Below are positions 24,359 through 30,835 of a stretch of 30,835 nt of DNA, piece after piece. The stretch is taken from contig JAFAAS010000065.1 of the NCBI GenBank assembly GCA_023426435.1, forward strand, positions 1 through 30,835, read 5' to 3'. Origin of the DNA: Verrucomicrobiota bacterium. GTDB lineage: Bacteria > Verrucomicrobiota > Verrucomicrobiia > Opitutales > Opitutaceae. Positions within the stretch are counted from its first letter, which is position 1; each line of letters begins with the position of its first letter. The notes under the pieces are model-generated. The model ran no database searches, was not told the origin of the DNA, and saw only the letters and a program-made list of their open reading frames with translations. The position numbers and the translations under genes are program-made.

Positions 24359-26071
24359 ATGATGAACATTACCCCAGTGATTCGCGGTGCGGTGTTGATT
24401 GTTTTTGCGTGTTCGCTGCAGGCGCAAACGCCGGCGGCGCGTGAGGCGGAGATTGTCATTTATGGCGGCAACGCCGGCGGGGTGGCGGCGGGAATTCAGG
24501 CGAAGCGGATGGGGCGCGACGTGCTCGTGATCGAGCCCTCGACGCATGTCGGCGGACTGACGACGGGCGGGCTCGGGCAGACGGACATTGGCAACAAGCA
24601 TGTGATCGGCGGAATTGCGCGGGAGTTTTATCGGGGGATTCGCGCCTACTACCTGCGGCCGGAGTCGTGGAAGTGGCAGCAGCGCGAGGAGTATCGCGAT
24701 GGAGGTCAGACGCGAACGGATGCGAACGAGGACACGATGTGGACCTTCGAGCCGAGCGCGGCGCAGGCGGTGTTGCGAACGATGATCGCAGAGGCGGGAC
24801 TGGAAGTGATCACGAACGAGCGGCTGGATCGGGCGGGCGGAGTCGTGAAGGAAGGCGGACGAATTGTGGCGATTCGGTTCGAGAGCGGGTTGGAAGTGCG
24901 CGGGAAGATTTTCATCGATGCGACCTACGAAGGAGACCTGATGGCGACGGCGGGGGTGCGTTATCGGGTCGGACGCGAGAGCAATCGCGAATATGGCGAA
25001 ACGCTGAACGGCGTGCAGGCGGACCGCTGGGCGCGTCAGCTCTCGTGGCGGCTTTCGTTCAACGCGGGGAATCACCAACTCGCGGACGGGGTGGACCCGT
25101 ATCGGATTCCGGGCGATCGGAACAGCGGGGTGTTGCCGGGCATTCGCGACGGCGGGCCGGGGATTGAAGGTTCGGGCGACGCGGGGGTGCAGGCGTATTG
25201 TTTTCGCGCGTGCCTGACGGACCATCCGAAGAACCGGATTCCGTTTCCGAAGCCGGAGGATTACGACGAGATCAACTACGAGTTGCTGCTACGGCATCTC
25301 GAAGCGGATCCGAACGCGCGGCTGTGGATCAATTCGGCGATGCCGAATCGGAAAACGGATACGAACAACGGCGGCGGTTTCTCGGGGGACTTCATCGGCG
25401 GGAATCACGCGTATCCGGAAGCGGATTACGCGGAGCGGGAGAAGATCGTGGCGGCGCATCGGTCGTATCAGCTCGGGCTGTATTGGACGCTGGCGAATCA
25501 TCCGCGCGTGCCGGCGGCGGTGCGCGAGCGGGTCTCGGTGTGGGGTTTGCCGAAGGACGAGTATGTCGAAAACGGAAACTGGTCGCCGCAGCTTTATGTG
25601 CGCGAGGCGCGGCGGATGGTGGGACAGCTGGTGATGACGCAGCATCACGCGGAGAGCCGGGAGGTGGCGGCGGACGCGGTGGGCATGGCGGCTTACGGGA
25701 TGGATTCGCATCACGTGCAGCGTTACGTGGACGCGAACGGGTTTGCGCGGAACGAAGGCAATGTGGAGGCGCACGTGGAGCGTCCGTATCCGATTGGCCG
25801 TGGGGCGTTGCTGCCGGCGGAGAACGAGGTGGAGAATTTGATCGTGCCGGTGTGCGTGTCGGCCACGCACATCGCGTATGGGTCGATCCGGATGGAGCCC
25901 GTGTTCATGGTGCTGGGCCAATCGGCGGCGACGCTCGCAGCACACGCGTTGGAGGAAAATTGCGCGCCGGGAGCGGTGGAGTATGCGCGATTGGCGGCGC
26001 GGCTTCGGGCGGACGGGCAGGTGTTGGAGCTGAGCGATGCGATCCAGCCGCTGGCGGAGCAGGGGCAGTGA
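24359..26071 (+). CDS. FAD-dependent oxidoreductase, exported
   Basis: A 570-residue flavoprotein. A signal-like N-terminus (MMNITPVIRGAVLIVFACSL, with QAQ at 21-23) is followed by EIVIYGGNAGGVAAGIQAKR (31-50), the dinucleotide-binding turn. Glu59 in VLVIEPSTHVGG lies where the acidic residue binding the ribose of FAD is expected. GGLTTGGLGQTDIG follows, as in the FAD-dependent oxidoreductase family represented by PF12831. The C-terminal part has a second flavin-contacting region (PYPIGRGALLPAENEVENL, then VSATHIAYGSIRMEPVFMVL). The double ATG at 24359/24362 is preferred because longer in-frame extensions overlap the upstream gene and carry no conserved sequence. Such proteins are common among exported carbohydrate-related enzymes of Verrucomicrobiota and Bacteroidota, but substrates are largely unknown. 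Likely co-transcribed with the DUF1593 gene. Confidence 0.87.
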   Translation: MMNITPVIRGAVLIVFACSLQAQTPAAREAEIVIYGGNAGGVAAGIQAKRMGRDVLVIEPSTHVGGLTTGGLGQTDIGNKHVIGGIAREFYRGIRAYYLRPESWKWQQREEYRDGGQTRTDANEDTMWTFEPSAAQAVLRTMIAEAGLEVITNERLDRAGGVVKEGGRIVAIRFESGLEVRGKIFIDATYEGDLMATAGVRYRVGRESNREYGETLNGVQADRWARQLSWRLSFNAGNHQLADGVDPYRIPGDRNSGVLPGIRDGGPGIEGSGDAGVQAYCFRACLTDHPKNRIPFPKPEDYDEINYELLLRHLEADPNARLWINSAMPNRKTDTNNGGGFSGDFIGGNHAYPEADYAEREKIVAAHRSYQLGLYWTLANHPRVPAAVRERVSVWGLPKDEYVENGNWSPQLYVREARRMVGQLVMTQHHAESREVAADAVGMAAYGMDSHHVQRYVDANGFARNEGNVEAHVERPYPIGRGALLPAENEVENLIVPVCVSATHIAYGSIRMEPVFMVLGQSAATLAAHALEENCAPGAVEYARLAARLRADGQVLELSDAIQPLAEQGQ

Positions 26072-26083
26072 GAGCGCGCGGTG

Positions 26084-26132
26084 GCGGCTCGGCGAGGACC
26101 CCGACGGATCGGGGCAGGCTGCCTGCCCTACC
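26084..26132 (+). repeat. Dispersed intergenic repeat, copy A, with two hairpins
   Basis: This copy contains CCCCGA-CGGA-TCGGGG (6-bp stem, tetraloop) and, sharing its last G residues, GGGCAGG-CTG-CCTGCCC (7-bp stem). It fills the gap between the converging FAD oxidoreductase and ispH genes, touching the ispH stop codon. It is related to 3984-4032. The paired hairpins resemble a REP-type element and could end transcripts from both sides. Confidence 0.65.
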
Positions 26133-27001
26133 TAGAGCGACTCCAGTCTGGCGCAGACTTCGCTGATGAGGAACTCGGGGGTCGAGGCGCCGGCGGTGAC
26201 GCCGACGGTTTCGTATTTCTTCATCTCGTCCGCAACAATCTCGGCGGCGGTCTCGATGTGATAGGTAGGGAGATTCTGGAGACGCGCGAGCGAGGCGAGT
26301 TTCACCGTATTCGCGGAATGGTGACCGCCGATGACGACGATGGCCTGGGCGCCCTGGCGGGCGAGGGAGACGACGTCGTTTTGCCGGTCTTTTGTGGCCT
26401 GGCAGATCGTGTCGAAGACGAGAACCTCGCTGAATTTGGTGCGGGCGTAGGCGGCGAGTTCGTCGAACTCGTGCATGAACATCGTCGATTGCGAAACCAT
26501 GCAGACGCGATCGAGCGGCGGGAGCGCGTCGATGTCGGCTTTGCTGGTGATGCAATAGCCGCGGCCCTCGGTGTAGCCCATGAGACCGATGGCTTCGGGG
26601 TGGTTTTTGTCGCCGAAGATGATGGTGGAGTAGCCTTTCTTGGCGTGGAGGCGGATTTTGCCGGCGATGATGCCGACATCGGGGCAGGTGGCGTCCTTGA
26701 ACTCCATGCCGAGATTTTTGAGGTAGGTGCGGCGCTCGGGCGAGATGCCGTGGGCGCGGACGACCATGACGGGATTTTCGCCCTCGGTGGGGGTGGAGAT
26801 GGCGAGGTCGGCGCGGCTTTGGTAGTCGCCGACTTCGCGAATGCCTTCCTGCGAAAGTTTTTCCATCATCTGGCGATTATGGATGAGGGGGCCGTCGGTG
26901 TAGACGGGATGGCGGCCCTGTTGGGCGTAGTCGCGGGCGATGTCGATGGCGCGTTCGACCCCCCAGCAGAAACCGGCGCTTTTTGCGCGGAGAACTTTCA
27001 T
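26132..27001 (-). CDS. ispH: 4-hydroxy-3-methylbut-2-enyl diphosphate reductase (IspH/LytB)
   Basis: A 289-residue iron-sulfur enzyme for the last step of the MEP pathway. It reduces HMBPP to isopentenyl and dimethylallyl diphosphate in the cytoplasm. The three cluster-ligating cysteines are visible as Cys12 (SAGFCWGVERAI), Cys106 (DATCPDVG) and Cys200 (DTICQAT). Substrate-binding and catalytic positions are His41 (GPLIHNRQ), His84 (VRAHGISPE), His134 and Glu136 (DKNHPEA). The SQSTM segment near 170-174 also fits. The ATG at 27001 aligns Cys12 and His41 with the E. coli numbering; the upstream extension to 27088 is dispensable. No Shine-Dalgarno is evident. It converges with the FAD oxidoreductase gene and is a single gene here, at the point where the window turns from glycan to housekeeping functions. 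Confidence 0.96.
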   Translation of the reverse strand: MKVLRAKSAGFCWGVERAIDIARDYAQQGRHPVYTDGPLIHNRQMMEKLSQEGIREVGDYQSRADLAISTPTEGENPVMVVRAHGISPERRTYLKNLGMEFKDATCPDVGIIAGKIRLHAKKGYSTIIFGDKNHPEAIGLMGYTEGRGYCITSKADIDALPPLDRVCMVSQSTMFMHEFDELAAYARTKFSEVLVFDTICQATKDRQNDVVSLARQGAQAIVVIGGHHSANTVKLASLARLQNLPTYHIETAAEIVADEMKKYETVGVTAGASTPEFLISEVCARLESL

Positions 27002-27071
27002 GCGGCGGACAATGGGGGCGCGAGGGGAGGCGTCAAACGTGGAGGCGGGGGGGCGGGTTTGAGGTTTTGTT

Positions 27072-27106
27072 GAACCACGAATGGACACGAAGGGGCACGA
27101 ATGGGG
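27072..27106 (+). repeat. ACCACGAATGG-type tandem repeat
   Basis: Three adjoining units of about 11-12 bases, ACCACGAATGG, ACACGAAGGGG and CACGAATGGGG, share the core CACGAA(T/G)GG. The block lies upstream of ispH in otherwise non-coding DNA. Similar short tandem words are common in intergenic DNA of this bacterial group; no function is assigned. Confidence 0.65.
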
Positions 27107-27183
27107 GCGCAGAGCTGACGGGCGTGCTGGCCGTGCTGGCTTTTGCGGTGAGTCCCGCGAATCACCGGGCGAGGGATCGGTGG

Positions 27184-27273
27184 TCTTGCTCGTGATCGTA
27201 ATCGTGATCGTGAACGGGATTGGGAGAACGAGAAGGAGGGGAGCACGAGCACGAGGACGATCACGAGCACGAG
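27184..27273. repeat. Hexamer-based inverted-repeat element 1
   Basis: The left arm (27184-27213) is a run of degenerate hexamers such as TCGTGA, TCGTAA and TCGTGA. The right arm (27241-27273) is the reverse complement type, GAGCACGAGCACGAGG followed by ACGATCACGAGCACGAG. The arms can pair over GCTCGTGATCGT and much of the flanking sequence around a ~27-base purine-rich loop. A related element with the same polarity lies at 30135-30263. The right arm overlaps the last codons and stop of the histidine kinase gene. Confidence 0.75.
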
Positions 27274-28283
27274 GGGGAGGAGGAGGGGAAAGTTAGGGTG
27301 AGGCGGGTGCCGGTGGCGGGGGTGCTGTCGAGGTGGAGCGAGGCGCCGAGTTGGTTGGCGCGGGCTTGCATGTTGCGGAGGCCGTGGCCGGTGGGGCGAG
27401 TTTGGGCGGGGTCGAAACCGGCGCCGTTGTCGGCGATGATGAGTTGGAGGCCGGAGGAGGTGAGGGAAAGTTGTATCGAGATTTTGGACGCGGCGCTGTG
27501 GCGGACGGCGTTGCTGACGGCTTCGCGGGCGATTTGAAGAAGTTCGATCGATTGGGACGGCGAGAGGAGGCGGAGGGCGGTTTCGTCGATCTGGAAGTCG
27601 AAATCGATTTCGCGCGCGGCGGCGAGTTCCTCGGCGATGGCGCGAAGGGCGGGGGCGAAATCGGCGGAGGTGAGATTTTCGGGCGAAAGTCCGGCGATGT
27701 GGGCGCGGATGTCGCGGATGCAGCGGTTGAGGTTTTCGCGGGTGCGGGCGATACGCGCTTCGGCTTCGGTGGGATCGGTGGCGACGAGCGGGCGGGCGGA
27801 TTCGAGAGTGAGGCCGGCGGCGTAGAGGGATTGGATGATGCCGTCGTGGAGATCGCGACCGAGGCGGATTTTTTCCTGAAGGGAACGGTTGAGGAGTTGT
27901 TGCGTGAGGAGGGCGTCGGCTTCGGCGCGCTGGCGGACGTCGCGTTCGTGGGCGAGTTCGCGGGATTGGGCGACGGAGGATTCGGCGAGTTTGGCGAGGG
28001 CGCCGACCTCGGTGCGGGTGGCGTTGAACGGCGCGCGGGAGTCGGTGGAGCGGGGCCGGCGAACGCCGAGGCTGACGAGGAGCGCGGTGGTGAGAACGAG
28101 CGCGGTGAGGGAAAGTGGGAGGGTGAGGCGGTGAGAGAAATCGGCGAGGCGGGCGGAAGAGGCCGTCACTCGCTCGGGTTCGCGATGAACGCGAACCGAC
28201 GAACGTGTGGCAAAGAGGAGCGTGGAGAGCGCGATGAGGACCAGAAGGAGAACGAGGCCGAGGACGCGCGGGAGGGGGTTCAT
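27261..28283 (-). CDS. Sensor histidine kinase, NarL/HisKA_3 type
   Basis: A 340-residue membrane-bound sensor kinase. Two hydrophobic segments (about 7-25 and 53-73) frame a short periplasmic stretch. A helical linker (95-140) is followed by the dimerisation/phosphoacceptor motif EKIRLGRDLHDGIIQSLYA with His146. The ATP-binding domain shows the N-box (REAVSNAVRHS), DNGAGFD and GHGLRNMQARA. This is the class that phosphorylates LuxR/NarL-type response regulators. The periplasmic part (~27 residues) is too small for a folded sensor domain, so the signal may be sensed in the membrane or by a partner. No response regulator gene is adjacent on either side. The final codons (P-S-C-S-stop) come from the hexamer repeat element, so the protein's end may have been altered by it. 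Confidence 0.9.
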   Translation of the reverse strand: MNPLPRVLGLVLLLVLIALSTLLFATRSSVRVHREPERVTASSARLADFSHRLTLPLSLTALVLTTALLVSLGVRRPRSTDSRAPFNATRTEVGALAKLAESSVAQSRELAHERDVRQRAEADALLTQQLLNRSLQEKIRLGRDLHDGIIQSLYAAGLTLESARPLVATDPTEAEARIARTRENLNRCIRDIRAHIAGLSPENLTSADFAPALRAIAEELAAAREIDFDFQIDETALRLLSPSQSIELLQIAREAVSNAVRHSAASKISIQLSLTSSGLQLIIADNGAGFDPAQTRPTGHGLRNMQARANQLGASLHLDSTPATGTRLTLTFPSSSPSCS

Positions 28284-28376
28284 GCGGCGCGGGTGAGGAT
28301 GGTGCGAGTGCGCGGGGGGTCAAAGGGGGATTGCGGGAGGCTAGAGGCGGGTGGAACGGGGAGGACAATGCAGTGA

Positions 28377-28468
28377 AACCGCGAAGGGCGCGAAGCGACG
28401 CGAAGCTTGGTTAAAAAAGCCACACGGCGGCCTGTTTTCCTTCGCGCTTCTTCGCGCCCTTAGCGGTT
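28377..28468. repeat. Long inverted repeat of the AACCGCGAAGGGCGCGAAG type
   Basis: A 29-base left arm (28377-28405, beginning AACCGCGAAGGGCGCGAAG) matches the reverse complement of the right arm (28440-28468) at 25 of 29 positions. The loop is 34 bases and contains TTAAAAAAG. It stands in the 276-base space between the divergent histidine kinase and metG genes, which otherwise shows nothing recognisable. It could form a large hairpin in RNA or a cruciform in DNA and may be a mobile repeat. Confidence 0.75.
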
Positions 28469-28559
28469 CGGATGGATGGACACGGGGCGTGGGACGTGCG
28501 GCGGGGCAGCAAAACTTTCGACATTTGGGGGCGGCGCGTTTTGGTTAAACGACTTCCAA

Positions 28560-30134
28560 ATGAAGTCATTCTACATCACGACCGCCATCGACTACGTGAA
28601 CGGTTCGCCGCATCTGGGCCATGCCTATGAAAAGGTGCTGACGGACGTCATTGCCCGGTTTCGGCGTCAGATGGGAGACAAGGTGCATTTTTTGACGGGG
28701 ACGGACGAGCATGGTCAAAAAGTGCAGGCGAGCGCGCGGAAGCTCGGGATCGCGCCGCAGGCGTTTGCGGATCAGGTGAGCGAGGAGTTTCGGGCGTTGC
28801 TGCCGCGGCTGAACATCTCGAATGACGATTTCATTCGGACGACGGAGGAGCGTCACAAGAAAGTCGTGCGCGACGTGCTGCAGCGGTTGTTCGACAAAGG
28901 AGAAATCTACAAAGCGGAATACAAAGGATTCTATTCGACGCGGCAGGAGCAGTTTTTGCAGGAGAAGGATCGGAATCCGGATGGGACCTGGCCGGAGATT
29001 TTTGGCGAGGTGACGGAGATCGTGGAGGCCAATTATTTCTTCAAGCTGCAGCAGTATCAGGAGTGGCTGGTGGAGTTTCTGACGAAGAACGAGGACTTCG
29101 TTTTTCCGAAGTTCCGGCAGAAGCAGGTGCTGGAGTTTTTGAAGGAGCCGCTGAATGACTTGTGCATCTCGCGTCCGCGGGAGCGGTTGGAGTGGGGCAT
29201 TCCGTTGCCCTTCGACGAGCAGTATGTGACCTACGTGTGGTTCGACGCGTTGATCAATTATTACTCGGCGGTGGCGGACAAGGACGGCGTGTGGCCGGCG
29301 ACGTATCACGTGATCGGGAAAGATATTCTGGTGCCGCCGCATGCGGTGTATTGGCCGATCATGTTGCATGCGGCGGGGATTCCGCTGCCGAAAGGAATCA
29401 TCGCGCACGGCTGGTGGCTGCAACGTGGCGCGAAGATGTCGAAGAGCACGGGCAACGCGCTCAATCCGCTGGATCTCGTCGATGAATTCGGGGCGGATGC
29501 GTTTCGGTATTTCCTGATTCGCGAGATGAACGTCGGGCAGGACAGCGATTTCACGCGCGAGCAGTTTCTGGTGCGCTACAACAGCGAACTGGCGAACAAT
29601 CTCGGGAATCTGGTGAACCGGACGTTGAACATGACGACGCGGTTTGCGGGAGGCGTGTTGCCGGCGGCGGATGAGACGGCGGGCGCGGGTGAGGGCGATG
29701 AGTTGGAGAAGAATCTGCGAGCGCTGTGGGAGAAAACGCGCGACGAGTTCGTGGCGTTGAGCGAAGGGTTTCAGTTTCACACGGCGCTCGAGCGCGCGAT
29801 GGTGTTCCTCACGGAGACGAATGCGTATATCGAGAAACGCGCGCCGTGGAAATTGGGGAAGTCGGCGGAGGCGAAGGATCAGGCTTTGTTGAAGACCTCG
29901 CTCGCGACGATGGCGGAAGCGCTGCGGCTGGCGGTGGCGTTGATGCAGCATGTGACGCCCACGACGACGGAAAAAGTGAATGCGGCGCTCGGGTATTCGC
30001 CGGGGGCGAGTTGGAAGGATGAACTCGTGTGGGGCGCGAAGTTGAATGGCGCCAAGGTGGCGGGAGCGCTGGTGTTGTTTCCGCGACCGGTGGTGGAGAA
30101 GCCGGAAGCAACGGCGAAGGAGAAGAAAGGCTGA
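28560..30134 (+). CDS. metG: Methionine--tRNA ligase
   Basis: A 524-residue class I aminoacyl-tRNA synthetase that charges tRNA-Met in the cytoplasm. The HIGH signature is HLGH at 18-21 (NGSPHLGHAYEK) and the KMSKS loop is at 292-296 (AKMSKSTGN). FLTGTDEHGQKVQ and YVWFDALINYY are strongly conserved MetRS segments. The insert region reads YKGFYSTRQEQFLQE, a form without the zinc-binding cysteine knuckles. The C-terminal part is the helical anticodon-binding domain (NLGNLVNRTLNM), and there is no C-terminal dimerisation/tRNA-binding extension. The ATG at 28560 is chosen because MKSFYITTAIDYVNG is the canonical N-terminus; an in-frame ATG at 28476 adds unconserved residues. The gene ends exactly where a hexamer repeat element begins. 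Confidence 0.96.
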   Translation: MKSFYITTAIDYVNGSPHLGHAYEKVLTDVIARFRRQMGDKVHFLTGTDEHGQKVQASARKLGIAPQAFADQVSEEFRALLPRLNISNDDFIRTTEERHKKVVRDVLQRLFDKGEIYKAEYKGFYSTRQEQFLQEKDRNPDGTWPEIFGEVTEIVEANYFFKLQQYQEWLVEFLTKNEDFVFPKFRQKQVLEFLKEPLNDLCISRPRERLEWGIPLPFDEQYVTYVWFDALINYYSAVADKDGVWPATYHVIGKDILVPPHAVYWPIMLHAAGIPLPKGIIAHGWWLQRGAKMSKSTGNALNPLDLVDEFGADAFRYFLIREMNVGQDSDFTREQFLVRYNSELANNLGNLVNRTLNMTTRFAGGVLPAADETAGAGEGDELEKNLRALWEKTRDEFVALSEGFQFHTALERAMVFLTETNAYIEKRAPWKLGKSAEAKDQALLKTSLATMAEALRLAVALMQHVTPTTTEKVNAALGYSPGASWKDELVWGAKLNGAKVAGALVLFPRPVVEKPEATAKEKKG

Positions 30135-30263
30135 CGTGCTCTTGATCGTAATCGTGCTCGTGATCGTGATTGAAGTTGGGGTTGGGTGAGGGCGCGGGGG
30201 ATTTCGAGCGCGAGCACGAGCACGAGCGCGATCACGAGCACGAGTAAGAGCACGAGCACGATC
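30135..30263. repeat. Hexamer-based inverted-repeat element 2
   Basis: The left arm (about 30135-30171) reads CTTGATCGTAATCGTGCTCG and onward in TCGTGA/TCGTGC hexamers. The right arm (30205-30263) is built of GAGCAC/GAGCGC units and contains GATCACGAGCACGAGTAAG. The two arms are reverse complements apart from a one-hexamer difference and scattered changes; the loop is G-rich. The element occupies the whole space between the metG stop (30134) and the next start codon. Confidence 0.78.
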
Positions 30264-30267
30264 TGTG

Positions 30268-30835
30268 ATGACCATCCTTCCGGTTGACCCGATCGCGAAT
30301 GCGAATCCTGAGGCGCTGCGGGCGTTTTTGGGGACGTGTCGCGAGGCGGCGCGGAAGGACGGGCGGGCGAAGCTGGTGAGCATTTCGATCGGGGTGGAGG
30401 CGCTCGATCCGCTGGCGGTGTTGGAGTCGATTTTCGAGCCGGGAGAGCAGCACTTTTATGCGGAGCGGCCGGCGTTGGAGACGGCGATTGCGGGGGCGGA
30501 GGCGGTGGTGTCGGTGGAGGCGTCGGGCGGCGGGCGTTTTGCGGCGGTGCAGCGATTCGTCGACCAGACGCTGGCGGATACGATTGCGGTGGGGGATGTG
30601 AACGCGCCCTTTGGCGGGCCGCATTTTTTCGCGGCGTTTGCGTTTCGCGATGAGGTGGAGAGCGGCGAGGCGTTTCCGGCGGCGCGGGTGTTTGTGCCGC
30701 GGTGGCAGGTGGCACGAGCGGGCGGGCGAACGACGGCGGTGGCGAATTTTTTGGTGGAGCCGGAGGCGGAGTTGGAGGCGATCGCGGAAAAAGTGTGGCG
30801 GGCGCACGGGAAGTTTCGGGGATTCGAGTATGGAG
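30268..30835 (+). CDS. menF: Isochorismate synthase, MenF/EntC type (5' part; runs off window)
   Basis: The first ~189 residues of a chorismate-binding enzyme, open to the right edge. EQHFYAERPALETAIAGAEA (about residues 60-79) matches the F-Y-x-E-R-P segment near the N-terminus of isochorismate synthases. GGPHFFAAFAFRDE and the later RVFVPRWQV match the (G/D)-P-x-F-F-G-G-F-x-F and VP-x-W motifs of the same family. The catalytic chorismate-binding domain lies beyond the window. The family converts chorismate to isochorismate, feeding menaquinone or siderophore synthesis; menaquinone is the likelier role but the neighbours beyond the edge would decide. GTG at 30265 and ATG at 30268 are adjacent in-frame starts; both sit within a few bases of the hexamer repeat. 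Confidence 0.75.
   Translation, partial: MTILPVDPIANANPEALRAFLGTCREAARKDGRAKLVSISIGVEALDPLAVLESIFEPGEQHFYAERPALETAIAGAEAVVSVEASGGGRFAAVQRFVDQTLADTIAVGDVNAPFGGPHFFAAFAFRDEVESGEAFPAARVFVPRWQVARAGGRTTAVANFLVEPEAELEAIAEKVWRAHGKFRGFEYG

Noticed and set aside
27081..27296. Small plus-strand frame encoding a Val-Ile-Val repeat and an Arg-rich tail
   Set aside because: Its sequence is simply the translation of the hexamer element and the adjoining tandem repeat; there is no start context or independent support.
26998..28368. Minus-strand frame of 456 codons over the kinase region
   Set aside because: It is a proline/arginine-rich out-of-frame shadow of the histidine kinase, which carries all the conserved kinase motifs.
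30135..30263. Possible CRISPR array in the hexamer arms
   Set aside because: The units are six bases, contiguous, degenerate and arranged as two inverted arms; there are no unique spacers of uniform length and no cas genes.
28566..30383. Minus-strand frame of 605 codons opposite metG
   Set aside because: Antisense to metG, compositionally biased and read through the hexamer repeat; no domain is visible.

Overview
The window is high-GC DNA from a Gram-negative bacterium, most likely a member of the Verrucomicrobiota near Opitutus. This placement is by inference from gene style, not from a marker-gene search. The clues are two TonB-dependent receptors that begin with the motif LSPF(T/E)V...DxGYxAxxTLAG with no SusD partner beside them, a Tat-exported Gfo/Idh/MocA oxidoreductase, secreted ADP-ribosylglycohydrolase and DUF1593 proteins, and intergenic repeats built on ACCACGAATGG-like and AACCGCGAAGGGCGCGAAG-like words. 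Few genes have a clear Shine-Dalgarno sequence.

Bases 1-24 kb form a glycan-utilisation region. It opens with the 3' end of a GH29 alpha-L-fucosidase, then a Tat/lipoprotein-type oxidoreductase and a heparinase II/III-like polysaccharide lyase, all on the plus strand. Next comes a roughly symmetric core. A TonB receptor followed by a LacI regulator (4.2-9.1 kb) and a second LacI regulator followed by a second TonB receptor (17.3-21.7 kb) flank a four-gene minus-strand operon (17.3 to 9.2 kb). That operon encodes GH78 alpha-L-rhamnosidase, an alpha/beta-hydrolase esterase, a GPH/MFS sugar transporter and GH106 alpha-L-rhamnosidase. The inferred role is binding and uptake of fragments of a rhamnose-rich, probably acylated and perhaps fucosylated or uronate-containing glycan through the outer-membrane receptors, trimming by the exported GH106, import by the MFS carrier, and further debranching and deacylation. 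The two paralogous LacI proteins are the likely sugar-responsive regulators. The receptor genes end in strong hairpin terminators.

From 21.8 to 26.1 kb lie an exported ADP-ribosylglycohydrolase-family protein (minus strand), a divergent DUF1593 nucleoside-hydrolase-like protein and an exported FAD-dependent oxidoreductase. Their substrates cannot be read from the sequence, but the neighbourhood suggests glycan or glycoside processing.

From 26.1 kb to the end the content turns to housekeeping genes: ispH (isoprenoid synthesis), a NarL-type sensor histidine kinase with no adjacent response regulator, metG, and the 5' part of an isochorismate synthase (menF-like), which would indicate menaquinone or a related chorismate-derived product. 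The spaces between these genes are filled by repeats. The most striking are two inverted-repeat elements made of degenerate hexamers of the TCGTGA/TCGTGC type. One supplies the stop codon of the histidine kinase, and the other exactly fills the gap between metG and menF. No RNA genes, CRISPR arrays, insertion sequences or prophage genes were seen.
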